Below, in pieces: positions 1-12,496 of a stretch of 64,000 nucleotides of DNA. The DNA is from Opitutia bacterium (GTDB lineage: Bacteria; Verrucomicrobiota; Verrucomicrobiia; Opitutales; Opitutaceae). Below the pieces are notes generated by a model. The model had not been told where the DNA came from. It made no database searches and was given only the letters and a program-made list of their open reading frames with translations. The first letter of the stretch is position 1. Each line of letters begins with the position of its first letter. A program made the position numbers and the translations under genes. The DNA lies in the NCBI GenBank assembly GCA_016217545.1, contig JACRHT010000016.1, forward strand, positions 248,001 through 312,000. The letters are read 5' to 3'.

Positions 1-1688
1 GCCACCTCACCGCGCCGACGGAGGTTCTCCACGAACGGTCGAACCACCTTGTCGAAGAAATCGATGTTCGCGCCGCTGCCGTAGGTTTCCAGCAGGCGTT
101 GGTAAGTGCGGAACTGCGTCGCGATGTCGTCTCTCCGCAGGCTGCGCTGCAGGATGTCGCCGGCCTGTTGATAGCTCAGATCCGAGCGGGTGGCCTCATA
201 CTTCTTTGCGAGCCGCTGTTCTTCGACGTTGGCGAGACTGGCTTCGCCGCGCTCTCGCAGACTCGCGACGAGCTGCCGTCCGAAGTTGCTCTCCAGATCC
301 GGATAGCCCGCAAACGCTCGCATCGCCTCGCGCAAGGTGCCTTCGCGCTCGCGGGCGTCGGTCCCGGCTATCTTTTGCGCGGACAAGAGCACCTGCCAGC
401 CGCGGAGATTCCGGCTCTCGCGATTCACCGCCTCGCGCGCGGCGTGCAAAGCTGCGGCGGGGTCGTCCGCGCGAAGAAACTCGAGGGCAAATGACGCGTG
501 CAGCTCCGACAGTTGGGAAAGTGGCAGCTGCCGGGAGCGTTTCGAAATGAAGGATAGCTCGTGGTCGGTGAGTTCGCGCCACGTCTGCGGGTCGCGCACG
601 AAGCCGGCGACGAGTTTCTGCTCGGCGTAGCGCCCCGCGTCCATCACCCACCCCGTCGGCGAGAGAAAGCCGAACCACGCGTGCCGCCCGTCGAGTCCGG
701 CGCCGCGAAACAGCAGCGTGGGCACGCCGCGCGCCTTGCCGACGTTGGCGGCGAAATACGCCTGATCGACGCAAATGCCGCCGTCGCGCAGGATCGATTG
801 CAGCGCGTAGTCGCGTCCGGGCCACGTGAACTGGTTGTTCGCGACGCGCTCCTTCCGGTAGCGAATCATGTCGTAGGCCTTGGCCAGTTCGGAAAGCGGT
901 GGCGTGACATTCTGCCGCGCCCAGACGAGTTCGGGAAACGGCGTGCTCGTATCGACGACGAACTTCAGCTCGCTCGCAGGGAGCCGCTTGAGTTTGTGCG
1001 CGGCGACATTCGCCCGGTCCAGCTTGGTCCAGTAGTCGAAGGCGGCCACCGGATCAGGCAACCGGCGCGGGAGAAGCGCTGCGCTCACCTGCCCGTGCGG
1101 CCAATCGGGCGGAGGCGGGACGTCGTAGACGACGGCGATCGCCAGCGCGAGCGACGCGTAGTCGGCAAAGACACTGGGATTCGCCGCCGCGATCTTCTGG
1201 AGGATTGCGAGCACCTCGACCGGATTGTCCTGCTCGACGAGAGTCGCGAAGAACTCCTGCGAGAACGCCACGTTGCCCACGAGCCAACGCTGCAATTCGG
1301 GTTTCAACTCTCCACTGAGCGAGCCTGGCGGCAGGGCGTAGTTGTGCGGCATGTTCGCGTGGCCGCCGCCGCCGGCCTCGATGGCTTTGATCCAAGTCTC
1401 GAGCGCCTGTCGCCGCGTCGTGCCGAAAAGCTGTCCCCAACGATACAGCAGCAGCCACGGCCCAGCGCTGGCGGGCTCACGCTCGTAGGCGCCCAGTGCG
1501 GCCGCACCCAAGCCCGGCTCCCACCGGCCCCACCCGTCGCGCGCGGCCGATGCCACCAACGCATCGAGGCGCGCGGCGGTGGGAGCGCGCGTCAATTCCT
1601 CTGCGGGAATCGTCAGGTCCTGCGCGCACAGCGGCGCCAGGAGGAGAACGAAGATCGGGAGCGCTCGCACGCGGGGACCAAAGCGCAC
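1..1688 (-). CDS. Secreted transglutaminase-like protein (partial, C-terminus beyond window)
   Basis: About 562 residues are visible and the reading frame runs off the left edge without a stop. The chosen GTG start gives a signal peptide: basic residues, then a Leu-rich stretch ending LLLAPLCAQ. A transglutaminase-like catalytic triad is readable: Cys306 in DGGICVDQ, His336 in GRHAWF and Asp350 in WVMDAGRY, with spacing normal for the superfamily. The region after the triad looks helical and TPR-like, with many Ala/Leu/Arg residues. Members of this fold can be peptidases, cross-linking enzymes or catalytically repurposed proteins, so substrate and reaction are unknown. No Shine-Dalgarno sequence is visible. 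It lies downstream of clpC on the same strand but is separated from it by a terminator, so it is probably transcribed independently. Confidence 0.75.
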   Translation of the reverse strand, partial: MRFGPRVRALPIFVLLLAPLCAQDLTIPAEELTRAPTAARLDALVASAARDGWGRWEPGLGAAALGAYEREPASAGPWLLLYRWGQLFGTTRRQALETWIKAIEAGGGGHANMPHNYALPPGSLSGELKPELQRWLVGNVAFSQEFFATLVEQDNPVEVLAILQKIAAANPSVFADYASLALAIAVVYDVPPPPDWPHGQVSAALLPRRLPDPVAAFDYWTKLDRANVAAHKLKRLPASELKFVVDTSTPFPELVWARQNVTPPLSELAKAYDMIRYRKERVANNQFTWPGRDYALQSILRDGGICVDQAYFAANVGKARGVPTLLFRGAGLDGRHAWFGFLSPTGWVMDAGRYAEQKLVAGFVRDPQTWRELTDHELSFISKRSRQLPLSQLSELHASFALEFLRADDPAAALHAAREAVNRESRNLRGWQVLLSAQKIAGTDAREREGTLREAMRAFAGYPDLESNFGRQLVASLRERGEASLANVEEQRLAKKYEATRSDLSYQQAGDILQRSLRRDDIATQFRTYQRLLETYGSGANIDFFDKVVRPFVENLRRRGEV

Positions 1689-1701
1689 GGCGCGAACGGC
1701 G

Positions 1702-1733
1702 ACAACAAAAAGCCCGCCGGAGTGCGGCGGGCT
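1702..1733 (-). terminator. Rho-independent terminator after clpC
   Basis: A perfect 9-bp stem (AGCCCGCCG / CGGCGGGCT) with a 5-nt loop is followed, on the minus strand, by TTTTGTTGT. It lies 29 bases past the clpC stop and ends the mcsA-mcsB-clpC transcript. Confidence 0.85.
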
Positions 1734-1761
1734 GAATTGTTTGCGGAGACGGACTCGCGGC

Positions 1762-4314
<2,553 letters not shown>

Positions 4315-4339
4315 GTGGGCGTTTGGAGAGTGAAATCGG

Positions 4340-5422
4340 TTACTTGGTGGCGTTACTGAAGTCCGGACCGGGCACTTTGGCAAATTCCGCGCGGAGCAAC
4401 TGGCCGCGCATGACGTCGCGCTGGCCGGCCTCGACGGATTCTTTGACGGAGTTCTGAATGTGCCCCGGCTGGCACTCGATGAGGAGACGGTCGACGATCG
4501 CGCGCTGCGTGTCCGGGAAGATGCCGAGGTCGATGCCGAGGCGGATAAGCGAGAGGAGGTTCATCGCCTCGCCGGAGTTGAGCAGGAAGCCATGCTGGAG
4601 GATGCCGTAGGCGCGGCCAATCTTGTCGAAGAGTTTCGTCTGCTCGCCTTCGAGGAGTTTTTCCCGGGCGTTCAGCTCCTGCTCGATGATCGTGTTCAGC
4701 ACACCGGTGAGATGCTTGATGATGTCCTCTTCGGTTTCGCCGAGCGTGGTCTGGTTGGAAATCTGGAAGATCGAGCCGCTGGCGTCGGAGCCTTCGCCGA
4801 ACAGGCCGCGAACGGCCATGCCGAGCTGGTTGACGGCGCGCACGACTTTTTCCATCTGGCCGGAAATCACGAGAGCCGGCAGGTGCATCATCGTCGACGC
4901 GCGAATCGCCGTGCCGAGGTTCGTCGGGCACGCGGTGAGGTAGCCGAGCTGCGGGTTGAAGGCGTAGTCGAGATGCTCTTCGAGTTCGGTGTCGAGGGCG
5001 TCGATGGTGTTCCAGACCTTCTTGAACGAGAAACCGGCGCGCAGCACCTGAATGCGGAGGTGATCCTCTTCGTTGATCATCACGACGCACGACTGGTCGC
5101 GACTGATCACCATCCCGGCGCCCGCCTTGGCGTGGCTGAGTTCGCGGCTGATCAAGTGGCGCTCGACCAAAATCTGGCGCTCGAGTTCGGTGAGATCCTC
5201 GACGCCGACCGCGAGCCCGCGCTTCATCTGCGGGAGCGAAGACACGGCCTGCAGGCAAGCGCCGAGGACTTCGCGCCGCTGCGATTCCTTGGCCCAGCCG
5301 GGGAAAGGCATGCGTGCGAGATTTCGCGCCAAGCGGATGCGCGTCATGAGCACGACGGCGCTCTTGCTGGCCGACGTGTCGGTCAACTCGGAAGGCGCGG
5401 CGATGAGATCGTTGATCTTCAT
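4340..5422 (-). CDS. mcsB: Protein arginine kinase McsB
   Basis: Phosphagen-kinase-fold enzyme that phosphorylates protein arginines and so tags them for ClpC-ClpP degradation. Length 360 residues, normal for the family. Visible family signatures are the N-terminal TRIRLARNL stretch, the catalytic NEEDH motif in VMINEEDHLRIQ, and the CPTNLGTAIRAS block of the ATP:guanido phosphotransferase C-terminal domain. The start MKINDL follows the mcsA stop by a single base (TGA-G-ATG), so translation is probably coupled; longer upstream starts would be embedded in mcsA. It is separated from clpC by 25 bases. No ctsR repressor gene accompanies the operon, unlike the Bacillus arrangement. Confidence 0.95.
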   Translation of the reverse strand: MKINDLIAAPSELTDTSASKSAVVLMTRIRLARNLARMPFPGWAKESQRREVLGACLQAVSSLPQMKRGLAVGVEDLTELERQILVERHLISRELSHAKAGAGMVISRDQSCVVMINEEDHLRIQVLRAGFSFKKVWNTIDALDTELEEHLDYAFNPQLGYLTACPTNLGTAIRASTMMHLPALVISGQMEKVVRAVNQLGMAVRGLFGEGSDASGSIFQISNQTTLGETEEDIIKHLTGVLNTIIEQELNAREKLLEGEQTKLFDKIGRAYGILQHGFLLNSGEAMNLLSLIRLGIDLGIFPDTQRAIVDRLLIECQPGHIQNSVKESVEAGQRDVMRGQLLRAEFAKVPGPDFSNATK

Positions 5423-5423
5423 C

Positions 5424-5933
5424 TCAGTTTTGCGCGCGGGCCTTTTTGCCGACGGCTTGGCGGACTTGCGTGATCTCATCGCGGTAACGCGCGGCGTCTT
5501 CGTAACGCTCGGATTTGATCGCCTGATCGAGCTCGGTCTCGAGCTGCGTGAGGCGTTCGTAGAGGGATTTGCGCTCGATGGCTTTCTGCGGGATCTTGCC
5601 GACGTGCGACGTGCCCTTGTGCATGCTGTCGAGCACCGGCTCGAGCGTCTCGGCAAACGCTTCGTAGCACGCCGGACAGCCGAAACGGCCGGTCTTCTTG
5701 AAGTCCTGCTGGGTGAACCCGCACACCTCGCAGCGCAGGTCGCCGCGCGGCTCGGGATTCAGCGAAGCCTTCAAGAGAAGGTCGGCCAGCGAGAACCCGC
5801 TGGGATCGGTCACGCCCTTCGCCTGGGCACACGCCTCGCACAGGTCAACTTTGTGGATCTTGTTGTTGACGATCTGAGTGAGATGGACCGTGGCAGGCTT
5901 CGAGCACAGGTCGCACTTGAGGGAATTGGCCAT
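5424..5933 (-). CDS. mcsA: McsA, zinc-binding activator of McsB
   Basis: 169 residues, close to the usual length. Four CxxC pairs are visible (CDLC, CEAC, CEVC, CPAC), forming two zinc-binding sites in the N-terminal two thirds. They are followed by a C-terminal UVR motif around residues 130-165 (LETELDQAIKSERYEDAARYRDEI), as in UvrB/UvrC and ClpC partners. In Firmicutes McsA activates McsB kinase and bridges it to ClpC; the tandem order mcsA-mcsB-clpC here supports the same function. It is the first gene of the operon, so the promoter should lie in 5934-6050, but I could not identify convincing -35/-10 elements. No Shine-Dalgarno sequence precedes the ATG. Confidence 0.93.
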   Translation of the reverse strand: MANSLKCDLCSKPATVHLTQIVNNKIHKVDLCEACAQAKGVTDPSGFSLADLLLKASLNPEPRGDLRCEVCGFTQQDFKKTGRFGCPACYEAFAETLEPVLDSMHKGTSHVGKIPQKAIERKSLYERLTQLETELDQAIKSERYEDAARYRDEITQVRQAVGKKARAQN

Positions 5934-6246
5934 GTAAATTCGTGGAGGTGACAGGTTCAGCGGCGGGCCTGCCGTCTCCGTGTCGGTTACCCGCGGACCG
6001 CTGTCCTTTGACGATTGTGAAAATGCCCAAACTCATTCGCGAAGCAAGTGCGCAGTCCTCCGCGCGTGTGGCATCGCGCCCCTGGAGCGCCTCCTTCGCA
6101 CCCCGAACGCGAATTCACCCGCAGCCCGCGCGCGGCGAGTCTTGACCGCGCCAGACGCCGACGCGCGGCGCCGTCTCACGTGTCACAACGGCGAGAATGG
6201 GCTTGCGGTTATTTTTTCCTATGACTCGACTCGCGGCCTCTTCGTT
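5934..6246. other. Divergent intergenic region between mcsA and the pseudopilin gene
   Basis: 313 bases without a supported gene. It must hold the promoters for mcsA (leftward) and the pseudopilin gene (rightward). An A/T-rich patch (TTATTTTTTCCTATGAC, 6209-6225) just before the pseudopilin start is the only strong departure from the local G+C-rich composition. I found no CtsR-type direct repeats and no clear -35/-10 pair. Confidence 0.4.
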
Positions 6247-6999
6247 ATGCTATCAGGCGACCGCCGCAACGCAGGCTTCACCCTCATCGAGCTGCTCACG
6301 GTCATCGCCATTATCGGAATCCTCGCCGCACTGATTTTCCCGACCGTCGGCAAAGTCCGCGAAACCGCCCAGCGCACCGTCGACGCGAACAACCTCCGCG
6401 AAATCGTCAAAGCCGCGCAGCTCTACGCCGCCGACAACAACGATCGTCTGCCCGACCCGACGACGATCGCCACCCAATACCCCGGCCTCGGCCAAGGCGC
6501 CTTCGCGTGGGCCGGCATCCTCGCCCAACGCGGCATCCTCACCGACCCCACTTTCTACTTCGCGAAGAACGATCCCCAGTTCAACGGCACTTACCCGACC
6601 GCCATCGTCACTCCCACCAGCCGCACGACCATCGACTCCTCGTTCACCACGAACCGCGTGCTGTCGTTCGAACTCGTCGGCGGCCTGCGCATGAGCGACG
6701 GCCCGACGGTTCCCGTCGCCTTCACCCGCGGCCTGCTCACCACCGGCCTGTGGAGCGCCGAGAATGGCGTCTACAAGGACGCCGGCGGCCACATCGCTTT
6801 TCTGGGCGGCAACGTCCAGTTCTACCCCAACACCACCGAGGCCGCCAATCAGTTCACTCTGAACAACGGCCAGAAGGGCAGCAACCTGCTGCAGGCGCTC
6901 CCCTTCAACAGTAATGCAGCAAGCAATCCGAGGGTCTACGCGACGCCCCCGGCCGGCGTCGGCTCCCAAGCCGGCACGCCCGCCGTGCGCGCCTCGTAA
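6247..6999 (+). CDS. Type IV pilin-like / type II secretion pseudopilin protein
   Basis: 250 residues. The N-terminus is a class III signal peptide: a short basic leader (MLSGDRRNAG), then the prepilin peptidase site and methylation motif GFTLIELLTVIAIIGILAAL, cut after the Gly. A soluble globular part follows, with GGHIAFLGGNVQFYP near its end, resembling the C-terminal region of the many prepilin-like proteins of Planctomycetes and Verrucomicrobia. No secretion or pilus assembly genes are adjacent, so it is an orphan whose partners would be elsewhere. The ATG was chosen because it gives a leader of normal length; an in-frame upstream extension would add an implausible tail. A strong terminator follows. 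Confidence 0.85.
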   Translation: MLSGDRRNAGFTLIELLTVIAIIGILAALIFPTVGKVRETAQRTVDANNLREIVKAAQLYAADNNDRLPDPTTIATQYPGLGQGAFAWAGILAQRGILTDPTFYFAKNDPQFNGTYPTAIVTPTSRTTIDSSFTTNRVLSFELVGGLRMSDGPTVPVAFTRGLLTTGLWSAENGVYKDAGGHIAFLGGNVQFYPNTTEAANQFTLNNGQKGSNLLQALPFNSNAASNPRVYATPPAGVGSQAGTPAVRAS

Positions 7000-7044
7000 A
7001 CCCGATTAGTCAGCACAGACCCGCCATTGCTTTCGGCTAAAAAC

Positions 7045-7080
7045 AAAAGCCCGGCCCGCACAGGCCGGGCTTTTTTCTTT
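7045..7080 (+). terminator. Rho-independent terminator after the pseudopilin gene
   Basis: A 12-bp perfect stem (AAAAGCCCGGCC / GGCCGGGCTTTT) with loop CGCACA, ending in a T-rich run. It starts about 45 bases past the pseudopilin stop. Its symmetry means it could stop transcription in both directions. Confidence 0.9.
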
Positions 7081-7200
7081 TCCCGCGCCGCCCTCCATCT
7101 ACTTTCGGCCGCTTTCCACCCCGCGAAGGCAGCCGCCGGGATCGCCCCCATGCCACGCGTCAGCCTCGCGCCCTAGTCCCTTTCCTCCTTCAATCTCCCC

Positions 7201-8895
7201 GTGCCCACCGTTCCGCCCTTCCCGTCCGACGTGCCGCCGACCTTCGTCGTCGGCCACAAGAACCCCGACGCCGACTCCATCTGCTCCGCGGTGGCCTACG
7301 CCGCCTTCAAGGAAGCCCGCGGCGAAAAAGGCTACGTCGCCGCCCGCTGCGGCAACTCCAACGCCCGCATCGACGCCATCCTCGCGCGCTTCCACACGCC
7401 GCTCCCGCTCTACCTCGCCGACGTCCACCCGCGCGTCCAGGACGTCATGGTTAAGGACGTCCACAGTCTCCCCGAAAACGCCACCTGCGCGGAGGCCCTC
7501 GAATTCATCGATCGCTTCGGCCACCGCGTCGTCCCCGTCGTCGGCCCCGACCAAAAGCTCACCGGCACCATCAGCACACCCGCACTGGCCCACGCGTTCC
7601 TTCCGCAAATCTCCGAGCCGAAGAAAATGCGGCTCGTGAACACCGACCTGAACTCCATCGCCCGCACGCTGCGCGCCGAAGTCGTCCACCTCGGCACCGA
7701 GTCCGACGTCGTCGAGGAACTCTTCGTTCGCATCGGCGCCATGGACATCGCCTCCTTCTGGCGCCTTTCCCAAGCCGAAGGCATTCCCGCCGAGAAATCC
7801 ATCATCGTCGTCGGCGACCGCAGCGACATCCAGCAGCGCTCCCTCGAACTCGGCATGCGTCTCCTCGTCATCACCGGCGGCAAGCGCGTGCACCCGTCCA
7901 TCGCTGACGCCGCCCGCGCCCGCGGCACAACGCTCTTCATCAGCCCCTACGACACCGCCACCACCGCCTGGCTCATCCGCACCGCCAGCCGCCTCGCTCC
8001 GGTCGTCGACCGAAACTTCGCCACCGTCAACGCCGACAGCCGCCTCGCCGACGTCCGCCGCAAAGTCGGCGGCTCCGCCGCGCCCGCGTTCATGGTCCTC
8101 ACCGACACCGGCCGCCTCGCCGGCATCCTCACCAAGACCGACATGCTCAAGCCCGTGCCGACGCGCCTCGTGCTCGTCGACCACAACGAGCTCACCCAAG
8201 CCGTCCCCGGCGCCGACGAAGTTACGATCACCGAAATCATCGACCACCATCGCCTCGCCCCGATGGCCACGCCGCAGCCGATCTTCTTTCTCAACGACCC
8301 CGTCGGCTCCACCTGCACCATCGTCGCCGACCTTTTCCGCCGCTACGGCCTCAAGCCCACGCCCGATCTCGCCGGCCTCATGATGTCCGGCCTCATCTCC
8401 GACACGCTGCTCCTCCAAAGCCCGACCTCCACCGCCAAGGACGCCGACATCCTCGCCTGGCTCGAATCGCATGCCGACATCAAGGCCAAGGCCCTCGCCG
8501 AACTCATTTTCAGTTCCGGCTCCGTCATCCTCGCCAGCCCACCCGCCAAGGTCGTGCGCTCCGACTTCAAGATCTACGACGAGGAAGGCGTGCACTTCTC
8601 CGTCTCGCAGGTCGAGGAACTCGGCTTCGACAACTTCTGGGCCCACGCCAAGGAAATCGCCGCCGCCCTCGGCGAGCTACGCGACACCGAGAAACTCAAC
8701 TTCGCCGCGCTGCTCGTCACCGACATCAACACGCAGAACTCCCTCCTCATCGTGAAAGGCGAGCCCGAGTTCATCCGCAAAATTTCCTACGCCCACGTCG
8801 AACAGGACGAGATCTTCGACCTCCCCGGCGTCGTCTCCCGCAAGAAGCAACTCATCCCCTACCTCACGAGTTTACTGCGAGAGATGCGGGGGTGA
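7201..8895 (+). CDS. Family II (Mn-dependent) inorganic pyrophosphatase with CBS and DRTGG domains
   Basis: 564 residues. The DHH-family catalytic signatures are present: GHKNPDADSICSA at the N-terminus, then VDHNE, the DHH motif in EIIDHHRLAP, and GLISDT. C-terminal DHHA2 sequences finish the protein. Inserted between the first catalytic block and the rest (roughly residues 75-320) are two CBS segments flanking a DRTGG-like region, the layout of nucleotide-regulated family II pyrophosphatases, in which AMP inhibits and ATP or diadenosine polyphosphates activate. It hydrolyses pyrophosphate to phosphate in the cytoplasm. The start is GTG at 7201 without a visible Shine-Dalgarno sequence; the conserved GHKNPDAD block begins about 18 residues later, so the start is well placed. 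Confidence 0.9.
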   Translation: MPTVPPFPSDVPPTFVVGHKNPDADSICSAVAYAAFKEARGEKGYVAARCGNSNARIDAILARFHTPLPLYLADVHPRVQDVMVKDVHSLPENATCAEALEFIDRFGHRVVPVVGPDQKLTGTISTPALAHAFLPQISEPKKMRLVNTDLNSIARTLRAEVVHLGTESDVVEELFVRIGAMDIASFWRLSQAEGIPAEKSIIVVGDRSDIQQRSLELGMRLLVITGGKRVHPSIADAARARGTTLFISPYDTATTAWLIRTASRLAPVVDRNFATVNADSRLADVRRKVGGSAAPAFMVLTDTGRLAGILTKTDMLKPVPTRLVLVDHNELTQAVPGADEVTITEIIDHHRLAPMATPQPIFFLNDPVGSTCTIVADLFRRYGLKPTPDLAGLMMSGLISDTLLLQSPTSTAKDADILAWLESHADIKAKALAELIFSSGSVILASPPAKVVRSDFKIYDEEGVHFSVSQVEELGFDNFWAHAKEIAAALGELRDTEKLNFAALLVTDINTQNSLLIVKGEPEFIRKISYAHVEQDEIFDLPGVVSRKKQLIPYLTSLLREMRG

Positions 8896-8909
8896 CTTGC
8901 ATTGGCGGA

Positions 8910-9686
8910 TTATTTTACGCGCAACAGCAGCGATTCCACGTAAGTAATCCCTAGCGGAGAAAGATGAATTCGCCGCGCCATGCGGTCATATTCGATCAGT
9001 TTCTCTTTGTGCGCGCGCGTCAGCACATCGCGCCGAAACACTGCCGCATTCGAATGTTCGGACCACCGAAACAGTTCTGCTTCGGCTACGGCTTCAACGT
9101 GTGAGTAGACGAGCAAAAGCGCCTTATCTTTGAAGGACAAATCGGGACGCAATACCCGTTTGACGCCGGCTACGTCCCATACCACAGGGTTGGTTCGGTC
9201 GACCAACGCGTCGACGGTGGCCCTAGCGGTTTCAGTATCCACCGAGTGGAAAATACGGACCAGTTCAGCCAAAAGCCACTTTGACATTCCGAGCACGGCG
9301 GCGGCGTCCATGTGGTTCGGATCTACGTCACCGCCCGTGTGCCCCACTCCGCGGTTATTTCGAATTTCGTAAAGTGCCAACAGCATGCGCGGAATTTGAA
9401 TGCGCACGCTGCGACTAAACTTGTTTTGGTCCGTCTGCTCGAGTTGACGGCAAGCATCCACCATGTTTTGCGGTTTGGCGGGAGCGTCCGGATATGCTCC
9501 GTCCACCAAGCCGCGCAAAATAGAGTAGATGATTTCGCACAGCTTTCCCCCGTTAAGCTCAGCAGGTTCCCACCTGCGCTCTCTGAAGTTTCGGACTATT
9601 TCGCGATAAGCGTTCAGTAGTGGAATTCGCAGGCTATCCGGAATGCCGGCTAGCAGACCGCCTACTTCCGCTGAGGCTGGATTCAT
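8910..9686 (-). CDS. Candidate HEPN-type protein with C-terminal winged helix (putative defence/toxin protein)
   Basis: 258 residues; I do not recognise a named family. The first ~150 residues are predicted helical and contain EIRNNRGVGH (Arg109-Asn-x5-His116), matching the Rx4-6H active-site motif, with Asn after the Arg, of HEPN ribonucleases and Abi C-terminal domains. Residues ~182-258 (FKDKALLLVYSH... then DRMARRIHLSPLGITYVESLL) look like a winged helix with a beta wing. Its ATG overlaps the stop of the upstream gene (ATGA at 9683-9686), so the pair is translationally coupled. Base composition is clearly less G+C-rich than both neighbours, suggesting horizontal acquisition. RNase activity and an anti-phage or toxin role are inferences from the motif, the coupling and the insertion between housekeeping genes. 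Confidence 0.6.
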   Translation of the reverse strand: MNPASAEVGGLLAGIPDSLRIPLLNAYREIVRNFRERRWEPAELNGGKLCEIIYSILRGLVDGAYPDAPAKPQNMVDACRQLEQTDQNKFSRSVRIQIPRMLLALYEIRNNRGVGHTGGDVDPNHMDAAAVLGMSKWLLAELVRIFHSVDTETARATVDALVDRTNPVVWDVAGVKRVLRPDLSFKDKALLLVYSHVEAVAEAELFRWSEHSNAAVFRRDVLTRAHKEKLIEYDRMARRIHLSPLGITYVESLLLRVK

Positions 9687-10276
9687 ACCTTAGTCTTGGG
9701 TGGCAGGTCGTGCTCGACGAGATTTTCGCCCGCCACGGTCATTCGAATATCCCCGGATTTAGAGGTATCGATCCATCCTTTTCGGCTCGCTGTCATTCGG
9801 AGACCAGCATCGATGTCGAGCGGGCTCTTAGCTCCGATATCTTTGAAACCGGTATGAACGTGATCTCTGGTGATACCGCTCAGTCCTAGCGTGTTTTGCA
9901 GATAGTAGATAATCACCGCAAATCGTTCTTCGTTGGTCGAAGGTCTTTTCTCTCCACAGAAATCTTTCAGCGATTTCTTCCCGTCAGGCTTCAAGTCCAG
10001 CTCGCCCAATACCCGCGGTGATCCTACGGCCGCTCTCTTGCGCGGTTTCCCGCCAGGCTCGTCACTCTTTCCAATTGAACCGTCACTCACCGTGGTTGCG
10101 GAAGCTTGAATTTCAGGTCGCCCAATATTTCTCTCAGAACCCGACGTCGCTCGGAACGTCGCGATCAGAACTTGGAAAGCTTGCAGCTGGACAGAGTCAG
10201 ATTTGAACGCATTTACCGCTTCCGCGATAGCGGGCATTTTTTTCAGCAGGTCATCACCTTCGAGACATGTGCTCAT
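9683..10276 (-). CDS. Winged-helix-like partner protein of the HEPN gene
   Basis: 197 residues, unrecognised. Three parts are visible: a short helical N-terminus (1-~45); a low-complexity Ser/Gly/Lys/Arg linker (~46-100) with a basic KPRKRAAVG patch; and a compact C-terminal domain (~112-197) with EERFAVIIYYLQ, a TRDHVHTGFK helix and an IRMTVAGENLV wing-like end, suggesting a winged helix-turn-helix. It is the first gene of a two-gene unit and overlaps the HEPN gene by four bases. It could be a DNA-binding autoregulator/antitoxin or a sensor/adaptor of a defence system; the sequence does not decide between these. Codon use is less G+C-biased than in glnS or the pyrophosphatase gene. Confidence 0.6.
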   Translation of the reverse strand: MSTCLEGDDLLKKMPAIAEAVNAFKSDSVQLQAFQVLIATFRATSGSERNIGRPEIQASATTVSDGSIGKSDEPGGKPRKRAAVGSPRVLGELDLKPDGKKSLKDFCGEKRPSTNEERFAVIIYYLQNTLGLSGITRDHVHTGFKDIGAKSPLDIDAGLRMTASRKGWIDTSKSGDIRMTVAGENLVEHDLPPKTKV

Positions 10277-10373
10277 AGTTAGGGTTAAGTCTATCGGATT
10301 TGAGACATCCCCTTGGCCCCGAGGACACCGACGCGCGAATGTTGAGAAACAGGCGAACTTACCGCAAGCGGCA

Positions 10374-10379
10374 TATAAT
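10374..10379 (+). promoter_or_regulatory. Candidate -10 element before glnS
   Basis: A perfect TATAAT hexamer stands alone in otherwise G+C-rich DNA, 75 bases before the glnS ATG. No good -35 lies at 16-18 bases; the nearest TTGAGA (10342-10347) is too far away. It may instead serve the minus-strand gene pair, because the surrounding A/T patch is nearly symmetrical. Confidence 0.35.
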
Positions 10380-10453
10380 CCGCCGAGTTAGAGTCAGCCT
10401 TCCACAACTACTCCATTGCATCCCGGCGGTCGGCTGCGCAACGTGCTCCCTCT

Positions 10454-12253
<1,800 letters not shown>

Positions 12254-12270
12254 AGTGGCAGCTGTCTCCT

Positions 12271-12294
12271 TGTAGAAGCCTGCTTGCAGGCGAC
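12271..12294 (+). repeat. REP-like palindromic repeat, single copy
   Basis: Begins TGTAGAAG and continues with CCTGC-TT-GCAGG and GCGAC. It matches the copies at 24614-24637 and, inverted, 24646-24667. It lies 18 bases past the glnS stop, in a 243-base gap before yceH that otherwise shows nothing recognisable. Confidence 0.7.
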
Positions 12295-12496
12295 AGCCCC
12301 TCGATCGATCAGATCACCGAGCGCACAGAGAAACCGAACCGAGCACACGGAGTTTCAAACCAAACCTCCCCGCTCTCCGGTTTGCCTCTGTGCCCTCTGT
12401 GACGACATCGAAAAACACCGCTCTCCGCGCCCTCCGCTTTTTAACGCCGTTCACGGGTGTGCGTTCGTGTTCAGTAGTGTTTCCCCTCCGCCTCCG

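Noticed and set aside
7099-8646. A 515-codon frame antisense to the family II pyrophosphatase
   Set aside because: Gly/Asp/Val-rich shadow translation; catalytic DHH motifs are all on the plus strand.
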